Notes: generated by a model not told the origin, from the sequence alone. Counted from the first letter of the stretch, positions 27,903-37,186 are shown. The stretch is DNA of 50,882 nucleotides from Gammaproteobacteria bacterium (GCA_030654835.1 JAURWS010000059.1:1-50882), one strand, 5' to 3'. Made by a program: numbers and translations.

Positions 27903-29087
27903 TTACCTGCAGTAATCACTCATAGTCCCCGACACCCCATCCGCCGCTGGCAAACTGCGCACGCGTGCATTGTCAGTTGCAGGCAAGGCGTCGAGCCAGC
28001 AAATGCCATAGGGTTTAAGTTCGCCATCCAGGTCAGTGGTAGCAGGGTTGCGCGAACGCAGATCATAGATACCGAAATCCATGAACACATTGCCAGGCAC
28101 GCCGATTGCTGCAGCAATCGGTTCGCCCACGCTTACCGTATAACCGGACAGCTCGGTGAAGGAGCTGTTGGTGGTAGCCGGCGGCAACGTGTCGGCGATG
28201 GCGGCAAACTTTGGTGACAGTTCCAGAAGATGCCCAAGCCTCATCATCACGCCGCACGGATTGATGATATCAAAGCCGTACTGTACAACCCCGTGCGCAG
28301 TATCCCTTTCCCCCCGAACCACGGTGCCTGCTATCGCAGACACCACAGTGACCTGGTTAGTCTGACCCGCGCCATCAAGGCGGAAGCCACCGTGTGCCTT
28401 GTAATCACCGCCACGCGTCTGTCCTGGATAGAGAATTGAGGTCACCTTGCTGAGATCAACAGGGGACTGCAACAGCGGGCTCTGACATTGTGTCGCTGTA
28501 CCGTTACTCTGCCAGACCGTACCGTTGAAGAACCAGGACGACGAAGCATCGGGCAGGCCCGTACTGCTGCTGAGGCTGAAGGGAGTGGGGCTGTAGTGCA
28601 GCACGCCATCGGGGCCGCGATAACCCAGGAATAGTTCGAACTGCCCAGTGGCGCCGAGCTGTCCTGTGTACAGATCCACCTCGGTATCGGCTGCCAGCAT
28701 TGCTTGCTGCCGGAAAGGCACCAACTCGGACAGATCGCCGCTCCACTGCTCAAAGGCACCATCGGTTCTGCGCATCAGGACGACGGCTCCCACTTTCGCA
28801 AGCAGATAAATGTCCGCTGCCTGACCAATCTGAGACGCTTCAGGACGTATCTTGCCGACGATGCGCAGCAGGTCAGTTGGTGTGGCACTGTTGCGCCAGC
28901 TGAGACCGTTGTCGGTGGTGATGCCAATAGCGAAGGTGACGCTGGTACCCACGCCGGAAATGCCTGCTGACGGCACGCGCGCTCCACCCAACTCAGTGAT
29001 GCTGGTGCTCTGGGCCATAACGGCGCTGCACAACACGGCACTCGTCACTATTGGAAGCAGTGTCCTGATAAAGCGAATTATTTCCAT
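27903..29087 (-). CDS. Secreted protein with degenerate M23-like C-terminal region
   Basis: A 394-residue exported protein. The ATG at 29087 gives a signal peptide (ending AVMAQS); the frame continues upstream to 29312 without a signal and across the 3' end of the next gene, so that extension is rejected. Residues about 30-190 look beta-rich with repeated short strands. The C-terminal third (HGGFRLDG, SAIAGTVVRG, MMRLGHLLELSP) resembles the LytM/M23 barrel, but the metal-ligand spacing is not canonical, so peptidase activity is doubtful. It is convergent with the MarR gene. Confidence 0.65.
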   Translation of the reverse strand: MEIIRFIRTLLPIVTSAVLCSAVMAQSTSITELGGARVPSAGISGVGTSVTFAIGITTDNGLSWRNSATPTDLLRIVGKIRPEASQIGQAADIYLLAKVGAVVLMRRTDGAFEQWSGDLSELVPFRQQAMLAADTEVDLYTGQLGATGQFELFLGYRGPDGVLHYSPTPFSLSSSTGLPDASSSWFFNGTVWQSNGTATQCQSPLLQSPVDLSKVTSILYPGQTRGGDYKAHGGFRLDGAGQTNQVTVVSAIAGTVVRGERDTAHGVVQYGFDIINPCGVMMRLGHLLELSPKFAAIADTLPPATTNSSFTELSGYTVSVGEPIAAAIGVPGNVFMDFGIYDLRSRNPATTDLDGELKPYGICWLDALPATDNARVRSLPAADGVSGTMSDYCR

Positions 29088-29205
29088 ATTTTCATTTGTC
29101 CGCTGCCGCTGTGGATTGGCTGTAGGGCCCACTTGCTGAATGGTGAGCTTCTCCGAAATGTTCTGGAGCAATTCAGGATTAGTATAGGCGCCCATATGAA
29201 GAAAG

Positions 29206-29841
29206 CTAACGCACATAGCGCAAATGGGTCGCGGCTGGGCTATGGAGCACTTGGTCAATTCGGAACTGGGGAACTGGCTCGCGAAGGTTTTCGAATAGGC
29301 GCCTCCCGCCACCGAACATCACCGGCGCCAGGGCAATTTCCAGCTCTTCGATGACGCCCAAATTCAGGTACTGCTGGATCACGTCCGCGCCGCCCGAAAT
29401 GCGAATATCGCGACCACCCGCAGACTCTCGAGCCTGCTCAAGAGCGCTCTCCGGGCCGTCGTTGACGAAGTAGAATGTCGTCCCGCCCGGCCGCGCCCAA
29501 GGTTCGCGCTTCTCGTGGGTAAGCACGTATACCGACGTGTGAAACGGAGCCTCCTCGGGCCATGAAACCTCGCCTTGCTCGAACATTCGCTTGCCCATGA
29601 TGCTCGCGCCGCTGCGCTCCATGGTGTAACGAAACATGTCATTCACCGGACCGGTCTCTCCGCCTGGTCCGAACTTGAGGTTCTCGCGGAAATACTGCAG
29701 CTCAAGAATCCAGCTCATCATCGCACCCCACTTCGCGCCCCAGTCCTTGTATTCGGGCCTGTCCCAGTTCTCAATTGCCATCCCTTCCGGAGCCATGTAG
29801 CCATCAAGGCTAAGTCCGATGTTTACGAATACTTTGCTCAT
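29206..29841 (-). CDS. Dihydrofolate reductase-family protein (RibD C-terminal domain type)
   Basis: A 211-residue NADPH-dependent reductase fold. The start VFVNIGLSLDGYMAPEG, the SIMGKRMFEQGE block, the nucleotide-binding IRISGGADVIQQYLNLGVIEELE and the closing APVMFGGGRRLFENL match the RibD_C/YyaP/YwjB group. These proteins are usually called dihydrofolate-reductase-like, although most have no proven substrate. It is a single gene on the minus strand, upstream of the secreted M23-like gene. Confidence 0.92.
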   Translation of the reverse strand: MSKVFVNIGLSLDGYMAPEGMAIENWDRPEYKDWGAKWGAMMSWILELQYFRENLKFGPGGETGPVNDMFRYTMERSGASIMGKRMFEQGEVSWPEEAPFHTSVYVLTHEKREPWARPGGTTFYFVNDGPESALEQARESAGGRDIRISGGADVIQQYLNLGVIEELEIALAPVMFGGGRRLFENLREPVPQFRIDQVLHSPAATHLRYVR

Positions 29842-29962
29842 GATTCTCCTCTCATGACTTTGAATGTCGACCTAACGCCTTTGTCGCCATGCTGTCGATT
29901 GATATGCTTTTTAGCTCATTGTGGTGCGGGCACAACGCCTGGCATATATACACACAAGTGAT

Positions 29963-30196
29963 TTATGAGAACCAACATTCTCGCTCGATTTCGGGATCAT
30001 CGAAGGCACCATTCCCATTTTGTTTGCACTCGGTGGTGCCGGAAATATAGCGCCCAGCTTTAGCCGCGAATTTACCGCGAGGAATATGGATCAGTATTTG
30101 AGTGATGCATAGCTGTAATCCGTCAGTGCCAGATGCCTCGAAGACTCGAGCAACTTCGACAGGTTCAACCGGCTGGTTATCTCGGCACTCAATCAT
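29963..30196 (-). CDS. Hypothetical small protein
   Basis: A 77-residue frame not assigned to a family. It is polar, with four Cys (IECRD, QLCITQ, TECKQ, ERECWF) and no membrane segment. It starts six bases after the end of the NTF2-like remnant on the same strand, behind a GGGAAA that could act as a ribosome binding site. It could be a genuine small gene or a chance frame in decaying sequence. Confidence 0.4.
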   Translation of the reverse strand: MIECRDNQPVEPVEVARVFEASGTDGLQLCITQILIHIPRGKFAAKAGRYISGTTECKQNGNGAFDDPEIERECWFS

Positions 30197-30202
30197 TTGA
30201 CA

Positions 30203-30338
30203 TTATTTCCCTATCGCGGGCTGATCGACAACCCAAAGCCAACTACCATCTTGCTGGCGACAGGCTATCTCAGCCGTGATGTTTCCGTTGCCTAGAGACG
30301 ACGAAGTAAGCGCAATATTGTCATCGCCAAGTTCACCC
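30203..30338 (-). pseudogene. C-terminal remnant of an NTF2/SnoaL-like (DUF4440/YybH) protein
   Basis: The frame just after the ArsR stop reads ELGDDNIALTSSSLGNGNITAEIACR, here split for reading as DDNIALTSS and NGNITAEIACR, then QQDGSWLWVVDQPAIG and a stop. This is the usual last third of YybH/DUF4440 ketosteroid-isomerase-like proteins (the 'RRQPDGSW.f.iDnP' end). No start codon or N-terminal part is present before the ArsR gene, so the front half has been lost. Confidence 0.6.
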
Positions 30339-30710
30339 CTATTTTGATTCTGCAAATGTCTTAAGCTTCCCAAGTGCCAACTCCCACTCGCTCCCAATTA
30401 TCTCGAGCGTTCGTTTCGCTTCCTCGATCTGCTTGGGCTCCAACTGCCATAGTCGTTCCCGCCCGAGCTTCACGTTGCGCACCACGCCCGCGTCCGCCAG
30501 CACCTGAAGGTGTTTTGTTACTCCTTGCCGACTGATCTCGGTATTCGCCGTTAACTGCACAATCGAGAATGCACCACCCGCGCAGAGTATCGCCACGAGT
30601 TTCAGTCGCGTGGGATCACCCAAAGCGGCAAATATGGGTGCAAGCGTTTCGCTCGACCGGGCAAAAGACCGCAAGTCTGCACAATTTGCCTGTCCCTTAC
30701 GTGTTGGCAT
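30339..30710 (-). CDS. ArsR-family HTH regulator
   Basis: About 123 residues. ArsR winged helix-turn-helix: LAPIFAALGDPTRLKLVAIL, FSIVQLTANTEISRQGVTKHL and the VRNVKLGRERLWQLEP wing. No metal-binding cysteine motif is seen, which fits the subgroup paired with SRPBCC proteins. The ATG at 30710 overlaps the end of the SRPBCC gene by 14 bases. In most such pairs ArsR is the first gene; here it is second. It is followed at once by an NTF2-like remnant, so a former neighbour was lost. Confidence 0.9.
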   Translation of the reverse strand: MPTRKGQANCADLRSFARSSETLAPIFAALGDPTRLKLVAILCAGGAFSIVQLTANTEISRQGVTKHLQVLADAGVVRNVKLGRERLWQLEPKQIEEAKRTLEIIGSEWELALGKLKTFAESK

Positions 30711-31164
30711 GGCGCGCAATATTACCGAGTTGCGCATCCCAACCACCACCATGCATGCGGAACGCTTCGAGGCGGCGGTGCGGTGGAACCTGATCGAAGC
30801 CCGATTCCACCACAGTCAGCAGCGTGCCGGTGCCGGGCGCATTTGTCAGCGTGAATGTCACCAAAGTAGGCTCCTCCTGTGAATAGTCCATCGTAGGGTC
30901 AACTGCATACGGGTGCCAGCGGAACGAGAGCAGATTCATGGACTCGATGCGGTCAACAATAATATCGAACCATACATCCTCATGCCCGCAGGCGGTATTT
31001 AGACCACGCGTACGCTGATTCTGAACGAAAGCCTGGCCTTTCAGATCGACACCGAACCATGTGCCAAATTCTTCTGCACTAGAGATTGCACGCCACACTC
31101 GCTCGCGTGGAGCATTGATGACGATGCAGCGTTCGATACGATCAGAATTCGATGAGGCGCTCAT
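30697..31164 (-). CDS. SRPBCC/AHSA1-family protein
   Basis: A 155-residue START-like lipid/ligand-binding fold of the AHSA1 type: ERCIVINAPRERVWRAISSA at the start, FGTWFGVDLKG, LLSFRWHPYAVDP and the C-terminal helix with RRLEAFRMHGGGWDAQLG. Its ligand is unknown. It overlaps the ArsR gene downstream by 14 bases and the membrane-anchored gene upstream by 23 bases, so all three are probably expressed together. The ArsR protein is the likely regulator. Confidence 0.92.
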   Translation of the reverse strand: MSASSNSDRIERCIVINAPRERVWRAISSAEEFGTWFGVDLKGQAFVQNQRTRGLNTACGHEDVWFDIIVDRIESMNLLSFRWHPYAVDPTMDYSQEEPTLVTFTLTNAPGTGTLLTVVESGFDQVPPHRRLEAFRMHGGGWDAQLGNIARHANT

Positions 31165-31924
31165 AAGGTGATTCCAAACTATTCAGTTGCTGTTCAACTC
31201 GCGCGGTTTGAGCTTCTAATCCATCCATGCCGCGCGTAAATTCCAGCCACTCTTCGTAATAGGCAGTTGCTACAGGAACTTCATTTACTTTTGCATGTAG
31301 CTGACCAAGCGCCAATAGGGCGCGCGCATTGATGTCTGGGCGTAGATCTTCGACAGTAAGCATCAGGGCGAAAGCGGAGATGGACTCCTGCCACATTTCG
31401 AGACGGATCAGGGTATTGGTGTAAAAATTAAGAAGCGTTGCTTGTTCGAAAGGGTTCAAAGAATCGAAATCTAAATATAGCGCATTAAGCTCGTTCAGGG
31501 CTTCTTCCCATTGATCCTCCAGCTGCCGCTTCTGAGCCTCTTCGATAACGTAGAATACTCGGTCGCTGAGAGCTGGCTTAGATGAATCCGGCCGCTGACT
31601 AGATAAATTAGCGTCGGCCACAGAGGATCTTGATGTGTCGACACTAGAGTCAGGAAGTTTGTTGTTACTGCTGCCACTGGCAGGTTCTGACACAGCTTGA
31701 TCTCCAGCCGCCTGTTGTGAAGGTATTACAATCGAATCACTACCAGAGTCGGTAATAGTTGTCGTAGTACTTGCGTCTGAAACGCCCGATTCTTGCCCAG
31801 GGCCAGCAGTCACAGCTTTCGACATTGAATCTTCTCTTTCTCGGTTTACTTGATAATTCACAACCAAGGCCAGAAGTGCGATCACAATCAAAGCGGGGAC
31901 TAGTGTTTTACGTTTAGGCGTCAT
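31142..31924 (-). CDS. Membrane-anchored protein with TPR-like C-terminal region
   Basis: A 260-residue protein. Residues 7-24 form one N-terminal membrane anchor (LVPALIVIALLALVVNY). A Ser/Asp/Thr-rich linker runs to about residue 120. From there helices with TPR-like spacing follow (EEALNELNALYLDFDSL, ALLALGQLHAKVNEVPVATAYYEEWL). It is probably a bitopic inner-membrane protein with a periplasmic scaffold domain. No enzyme motif is seen. Its 3' end overlaps the SRPBCC gene. Confidence 0.65.
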   Translation of the reverse strand: MTPKRKTLVPALIVIALLALVVNYQVNREREDSMSKAVTAGPGQESGVSDASTTTTITDSGSDSIVIPSQQAAGDQAVSEPASGSSNNKLPDSSVDTSRSSVADANLSSQRPDSSKPALSDRVFYVIEEAQKRQLEDQWEEALNELNALYLDFDSLNPFEQATLLNFYTNTLIRLEMWQESISAFALMLTVEDLRPDINARALLALGQLHAKVNEVPVATAYYEEWLEFTRGMDGLEAQTARVEQQLNSLESPYERLIEF

Positions 31925-32205
31925 CGGCAGCTCCTTTAATTTTTATTCCTTGGGGAACAAGTCTGCTCTATGGATAGAGTCGAATGCAATGGATAGTCGA
32001 GGAGCCATTTCGGGGCTTATCCCTGCACGACTATTAAGTTTTGTTGGCGCCCATCAGAACCAATCCCATCCCATTTGACCAAGATCATGGAACACTTGGC
32101 GGCATCTGCTAGTCTGGACCCTGAGATTCCCTGGCACCGGGTTCATCGAACCCTGATGCTTCTGACCCGGGACTGAATGAACCAAGAATATTGAAGAGAG
32201 GACCG
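31925..32205. promoter_or_regulatory. Divergent intergenic region with a small inverted repeat
   Basis: Two hundred and eighty bases separate divergent genes. The only structure seen is GGGTTC-ATC-GAACCC at 32139-32153, about 50 bases before the start of the secreted protein gene. It may be an operator or an RNA hairpin. No promoter is assigned. Confidence 0.3.
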
Positions 32206-33357
32206 ATGATTTCTTTTGCATGTCGCGCGTTGATTCGCCCCCTTTCCAGGCTATTGGTCCTGGCTATTGGTGCCTTTGTCTGCATTGCCACGGCGGCGGC
32301 AGACTCTTCGATCCTGGCAAAGAGGTATCCGGAGCTACAGCAACTGCTCCTGGCTCACGATGTCCTCCAGGCCAGGGCGTATGAGGAGATCGTGCTTACC
32401 AATGAATCCCCCTCCGCAGCCATTGGCCAGCGCATGCTGCTGGACAAGCTGGACGAGCTGGAGGAAACAAAAAGTTCCCACTACCACACCGCAGGCAACC
32501 ACCTGTCACTTCTGGGGCCGCATCGCGCGTTTGAAAGCCGGGTGACACCGGGGCTGCTCGGTGTGATCTACGAGGAACATGACGCGGACGAGGTCCGCCC
32601 TCTGCTGGCGGAAATTGGCAATCTGCCTCCGGTCGCCCTGCAAACGCTGCAAAGAGGACGCGAGTTCGTGGAGCAGCTCATTGAAATCCACCTGAACCCT
32701 GAGATTGAAGACAAGAATTCCGCAGTGGCTGGAGCCGTGCAGAACTACCTGAATGACGATGCACATTCGGTTGCCTCACGACCCAAGTCTGACGACTTGC
32801 TGTCCGAACATGCCTATGCCTATGCCTATCCGGTTGGCTTCCCCCAGTTCAGTGGACTGACCTGGGCCTCCCAGTGGCTGAAGATCGCCCTGCTGGAGAT
32901 CGTCATTACCGCAGAAAGCGACGCGCAACTGGATGCGGACGTCGAGCGCCTGATTGCGCTGTACAACGAAAAGCTCATCAGGCAGCACAGCGGGTTCGTT
33001 CAGCTGCCAGCCGATATTCCCACCAGCCCGGTCATCGCGCCCACGTTCTACGAACTTTATCCGGATGCGGCCTATATCCTGGACAATCTGGAAGCATTGA
33101 AGGTGGTCATCGGCGATGTCCTGGCCTATCCGGGCATTGAGAATCGGTCGCAGGGAATCGCGGACGCCGTCGCCGCCTACACAGACAAGAGCGCCAACCT
33201 GGCGCCCGATGACATGAAATATCTGCTCTTCGTGTTGCGCGGGGGAATCTACAACGCGGGTGGCCCGGCGCGTGGGGGCTTGACCTGGCCTGATCGCAAT
33301 TGGTCCCGGGAGCAATCGGAGAACCCCCACGTCAGCATCAGTCGCGAAGCAAAATAG
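32206..33357 (+). CDS. Secreted protein of unknown function
   Basis: About 383 residues with a signal peptide (residues 1-32, ending VCIATAAAD). The body is helical and acidic, without a recognised catalytic motif. Points of note are a His-rich patch (SSHYHTAGNHLSLLGPH), VTPGLLGVIYEEHD and a C-terminal LLFVLRGGIYNAGGPARGG. The ATG at 32206 follows GAGAGGA; the TTG at 32191 is less likely. It ends 8 bases before the redoxin-cytochrome gene, so the two very probably form an operon acting in the periplasm. Confidence 0.7.
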   Translation: MISFACRALIRPLSRLLVLAIGAFVCIATAAADSSILAKRYPELQQLLLAHDVLQARAYEEIVLTNESPSAAIGQRMLLDKLDELEETKSSHYHTAGNHLSLLGPHRAFESRVTPGLLGVIYEEHDADEVRPLLAEIGNLPPVALQTLQRGREFVEQLIEIHLNPEIEDKNSAVAGAVQNYLNDDAHSVASRPKSDDLLSEHAYAYAYPVGFPQFSGLTWASQWLKIALLEIVITAESDAQLDADVERLIALYNEKLIRQHSGFVQLPADIPTSPVIAPTFYELYPDAAYILDNLEALKVVIGDVLAYPGIENRSQGIADAVAAYTDKSANLAPDDMKYLLFVLRGGIYNAGGPARGGLTWPDRNWSREQSENPHVSISREAK

Positions 33358-33365
33358 GAGGTCCT

Positions 33366-35075
33366 GTGGGTAGTCCTGTAAATAGACCCATGAGTAGCAA
33401 AATTCTGAGCACGCTCTGCCTCATCTTGAGTGGCTTTGGAGTGGGATTGACCAGCATGTCGAGTGTCGCAGCACCCGAGCGGGTGGGCGACTTTGCGCTG
33501 CTGGATGAGCAGGGCGCGTTTCATCAGCTCAGTCGCTACCAGCACCGCGATGCCGTGGTACTTCTGGCCTATGACAGCAACTGCCCTGCCGCGAGAGACG
33601 CCGCAGCCACTCTTGCAAATCTCCAGTCTCAATTTGACGACCGCATCGAGTTTCTTGCACTGGACATCAACGCGATGGATCGAACCACCGAACATGGCTG
33701 GCAGATGTCCTTTCCCATCCTGGCGGATGAGCTGAAACTGGTGGCGGAAGGTCTGCAGATCAGTCAGTCAGGCGAGGTTCTGGTGTTTAACCCTCAGCGC
33801 CTGTCACTTTACTATCGCGGCGGCGCCGGTCAGGCGCTGCAGGAGAATCTGGACGCGATACTCAGTGGCAAATCGGCCGCACCTTCGGGCTCAGAGGTCA
33901 AGGGCTGCCCGATCGCCTATGACAGCGCCACAGCACCCGTGCCGGACTACTCCACCGAGGTTGCCCCCATCATCGTGGAGCACTGCTCCATCTGCCACAG
34001 GGAGGACGGTGCGGGCCCGTTCGCATTCAACGGGCATTACTCTCTGGTCGGCTGGTCGGCAATGGTCAGGGAGGTGATCATGAACAAGCGCATGCCGCCG
34101 ATGCAGGTCGACCCGGCCTATGCTGCGACTCCCAGTGCGCATTTCCTGTCGGCCGAGAAGCGCCAGAAGATCATGCACTGGATGCAGGCCGGTGCACCGC
34201 GAGGCAACGGAGCTGTGGATCCGCTGGCAGAAGTGCCTCTGGAAAAAACCTTCGACTGGCAACTGGGTGCGCCGGACTTCGTCATCGACACCCCCAAGAA
34301 TGTGATCCCCGCCGTCGGCATCCTGGATTACATGTATACGGAGCTTGAGTTGCCCTTCACCGAAGACAAATGGGTGAGGGCGTTGCAGTTTTCGCCAGGA
34401 GAGGAACGGGTGATTCACAACTTGTCGGCGTTCATCGTGCCAGCAGAGAGCGACTTCTGGGGAGAGGAACGAGAGGCGTTGACCTCCGAGAGGCGCTTCC
34501 TTGGCAGCTTTGTCCCGGGTGAGAATCCGGCGACCGTGTTCCCCGAAGGCACAGGCGTCCTGATTCCTGCGGGCCACAAGCTTGTCCTGCAGTTTCATTA
34601 CTACTCACACGGTCGGGTGCTTGAGGACAGCACGGCCATAGGGCTGTACTTTCATGACGCTGCCCCGGCACGTGAAATAGTGACTCGCCCTGTTTCCGCG
34701 AAGTTCACCCTGGTTCCCAACGACAATGAACAAGCTCTGCTCGCCAGCTACGAGTTTGAAGAGAAGGCGACGCTTCTTGCAGTGCGGCCGCGCATGAACC
34801 AGCGCGGCAAGCACATGAAGTTCGATCTGGTAGCGCCCGGTGGCGAGACTGAAACCCTTGTCAGCGTTCCTGCCTACAACTATGGCTGGCAACCGCAGTA
34901 CTGGCTGGAAACCCCACGCTCTATCGAGCCGGGAACGGTGATGAATGTAGCGGGGGCATTCGATAATTCCTTGTCCAACCCGTTCAACCCCGATTTCCGG
35001 GAAGAGGTCGAGTGGGGATTCGACAGCGCCGAGGAAATGTTTACGGGGTATATGACCTACGCGATTGAGCGGTAA
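33366..35075 (+). CDS. Exported redoxin - cytochrome c - copper-monooxygenase-like protein
   Basis: About 569 residues in three parts after a signal peptide (ending MSSVAAPE). First, a thioredoxin/AhpC-like domain (FALLDEQGAFHQLSRY, with NCPAAR at the redox site, so only one Cys). Second, a heme-binding CSICH motif (Cys207, Cys210, His211) in VAPIIVEHCSICHREDG, followed by MNKRMPPM. Third, a domain like the C-terminal half of type II copper ascorbate-dependent monooxygenases (LIPAGHKLVLQFHYYSHG). The GTG at 33366 has AGGAGG four bases before it and is preferred; ATG at 33390 is the alternative. Redox chemistry in the periplasm is likely. Confidence 0.8.
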   Translation: MGSPVNRPMSSKILSTLCLILSGFGVGLTSMSSVAAPERVGDFALLDEQGAFHQLSRYQHRDAVVLLAYDSNCPAARDAAATLANLQSQFDDRIEFLALDINAMDRTTEHGWQMSFPILADELKLVAEGLQISQSGEVLVFNPQRLSLYYRGGAGQALQENLDAILSGKSAAPSGSEVKGCPIAYDSATAPVPDYSTEVAPIIVEHCSICHREDGAGPFAFNGHYSLVGWSAMVREVIMNKRMPPMQVDPAYAATPSAHFLSAEKRQKIMHWMQAGAPRGNGAVDPLAEVPLEKTFDWQLGAPDFVIDTPKNVIPAVGILDYMYTELELPFTEDKWVRALQFSPGEERVIHNLSAFIVPAESDFWGEEREALTSERRFLGSFVPGENPATVFPEGTGVLIPAGHKLVLQFHYYSHGRVLEDSTAIGLYFHDAAPAREIVTRPVSAKFTLVPNDNEQALLASYEFEEKATLLAVRPRMNQRGKHMKFDLVAPGGETETLVSVPAYNYGWQPQYWLETPRSIEPGTVMNVAGAFDNSLSNPFNPDFREEVEWGFDSAEEMFTGYMTYAIER

Positions 35076-35136
35076 CCCGGTCGCTGTGCAGCCGATTGTT
35101 AACCGACATTTGCAACCACTTAACGTCCTGAAAAGC

Positions 35137-37035
35137 CTACGTACGGGCCGCGTCTGGTTCGGCCGACAGCGCGTGCGCCAACCGCAACTCCCGGAGCGTG
35201 GCACGTTTCTTGGCCTGGTGGGCCTGCATGCGTCGCAAGATGTCGTCCAGAACCCTCACGGCGCTGAGCACATGCGGCCCCTTGTTGAGCATGACGCACT
35301 CGGCCCGATCCGCCATTGCGGCGTCCGTGATCTCGGCACGGGAGGGCATCCCTTCTTTGGCGAGCGTTTCCAGAACCTGCGTCGCCCAGATCACGGGAAC
35401 ATGGGCGGCCTCGCAGATCCAGAGGATCTCCTCCTGAACTTCCGCCATCCGCTCGAAGCCACACTCGACGGCCAGGTCGCCGCGGGCAATCATCACTCCG
35501 CAACACGGCGACCGCATGGCGGTGAGCAGCATGTCCGGTAGGTTGTCGAAGGCCCGCCGAGTCTCGATCTTCAGGACGATCGCGGGCGGACGGCCTCCCA
35601 GGCGCGCGAGATTCCTCTGGAGCGATTCTACGTCGTCCGCGCAGTTGGCAAAGGAGAGTTCAACGACGTCGGCGCGCTTGGCCACGAAGATCAGGTCTTC
35701 GAGATCCTCAGTGGTCAGAGCTGGCAGCCGGAAGTTGCTCTCGGGCAGGTTGATCCCCTTGTCGGCGCGCAATTTCTCTCCGCGCAAGCCCGTCTGAGTG
35801 ATCCGAACCAGAACCCGTTCGGTCTCCACCTTCTCGACCACGCCACCAATCTTGCCGTCGTCGAACCAGATCGACTCTCCCGACCGGATGGAATCGAACA
35901 CCTCCGGAATGGAGCAGCCAACCATAGCCGGGGTGACCAACTGCCCCGCACCGTCGCGGGTGGCCGGGCGGCCCGGCTCGAGGTTCCGCGTCAGGATGAG
36001 CCGGTCGCTCCGCTGGAGAAGGATGGAGTTCTCGGTGGCCGGCATATCCCCAACCAACCCCTCACGATCATCCACTTCGCGCTCGTGCCGCAGAATGGTG
36101 CCGGGGACGACGTAAGCTGTCTTGGTTGCCTCCACCCAGCAACCGCCGTGCGTCACATCGACGACAACAAGGATTCGCTTGGAGCCCCGGGCATCGGTGA
36201 ACTTCACTCGATCTCCCGGTTGGAGGCGCGCCAGCCAAGCCTCCGGTACCGGAAGGCATGCGTCAGCCGACGACGGGGAACGATGGAGGGCATTCCCGGG
36301 AGTCAACAATATCCGCGCGGGAGCGGTGACCCGGCCGAAGACGTCCCGGCGGGGGCGAATTTTCACCACTGCCGGGCCTGGCTCCAGCGGCCCGGTGCGC
36401 AGCTTGGGCCCAGCCAGATCCATGACCACGCGGCACGACCGTCCCAGTTCTTGCTCGGCCCGTCTCAGGTGCTCGATCATCCGATCCCACGCCACGACGT
36501 CGTCGTGGGCGCAGTTGATCCGCATGCATTCCATGCCGCCTCGGATAAGGTCGCGAACGAGCGTGTAATCGTCCACCGCCTCGCCCGGCATGGTCACCAT
36601 GATCCGAACCCCGCGTCCCGGCGTAACGGGGCCCAACAGCGCTTCGGTGTGTTCCGCCAGCAACCGCTCTCCGGTACCGAAATCGATGACCTCGGTCGCC
36701 GACGGCGTCGGTGGAACGGGGCATCCTGTCAGTCGATGGAGGACTTCCAGGACAGCATCGACCGTGGCCAGGACATGCGACTCGGCGCGGCCGAGGGAGG
36801 AAAGCCCGAGTGTGGCCAACCGCATCTGCAACGGGCGGAGGTCGCGACGCCGGAGGGCGAGGTAATGGACGAGGTTCCCGGCGCTCTCCCGGTAGTTGGA
36901 GTGAACCTGATCGAGGCGTGCCGCCGACCGTGCTGCGTCGGCGACCATGTCCGCGCGGATGGCCGTGAGCTCATGGAGAATGCGTTCAAGGAGCGCATTC
37001 TCCAGTCTGGAACAGTCGTCGTGTTCCACAGACAT
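35137..37035 (-). CDS. Pyruvate kinase, long N-terminal extension, no C-terminal regulatory domain
   Basis: A 632-residue protein. Residues 1-130 are a helical extension. The kinase barrel follows: VTMPGEAVDDYTLVRDLIRGG, VMDLAGPKLRTG, IVLKIETRRAF with the signature Lys, GVMIARGDLAVECGFERMAE and PVIWATQVLETLAKEGMPSRA. The usual C-terminal allosteric domain of pyruvate kinases is absent: the protein ends about 35 residues after AECVMLNKG. A large insertion near residues 215-330 corresponds to an enlarged B domain. A near-perfect AGGAGGTGAT precedes the ATG. The gene is GC-rich and alone, which suggests transfer. It should convert phosphoenolpyruvate and ADP to pyruvate and ATP, or a related reaction. 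Confidence 0.85.
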   Translation of the reverse strand: MSVEHDDCSRLENALLERILHELTAIRADMVADAARSAARLDQVHSNYRESAGNLVHYLALRRRDLRPLQMRLATLGLSSLGRAESHVLATVDAVLEVLHRLTGCPVPPTPSATEVIDFGTGERLLAEHTEALLGPVTPGRGVRIMVTMPGEAVDDYTLVRDLIRGGMECMRINCAHDDVVAWDRMIEHLRRAEQELGRSCRVVMDLAGPKLRTGPLEPGPAVVKIRPRRDVFGRVTAPARILLTPGNALHRSPSSADACLPVPEAWLARLQPGDRVKFTDARGSKRILVVVDVTHGGCWVEATKTAYVVPGTILRHEREVDDREGLVGDMPATENSILLQRSDRLILTRNLEPGRPATRDGAGQLVTPAMVGCSIPEVFDSIRSGESIWFDDGKIGGVVEKVETERVLVRITQTGLRGEKLRADKGINLPESNFRLPALTTEDLEDLIFVAKRADVVELSFANCADDVESLQRNLARLGGRPPAIVLKIETRRAFDNLPDMLLTAMRSPCCGVMIARGDLAVECGFERMAEVQEEILWICEAAHVPVIWATQVLETLAKEGMPSRAEITDAAMADRAECVMLNKGPHVLSAVRVLDDILRRMQAHQAKKRATLRELRLAHALSAEPDAART

Positions 37036-37186
37036 AAGCCATCACCTCCTGCGGAAGTCTCCCGCGTGCTGAGAAAGATCAGCAGAATATCAGTGCTCGC
37101 CTTCATCTGCATGTCCAGCTTACTATCATCGTGTACGATCAGTAGTGTCCGCAGGCTTTTCAAACAACGACAGAGGGAGTCTTCCC

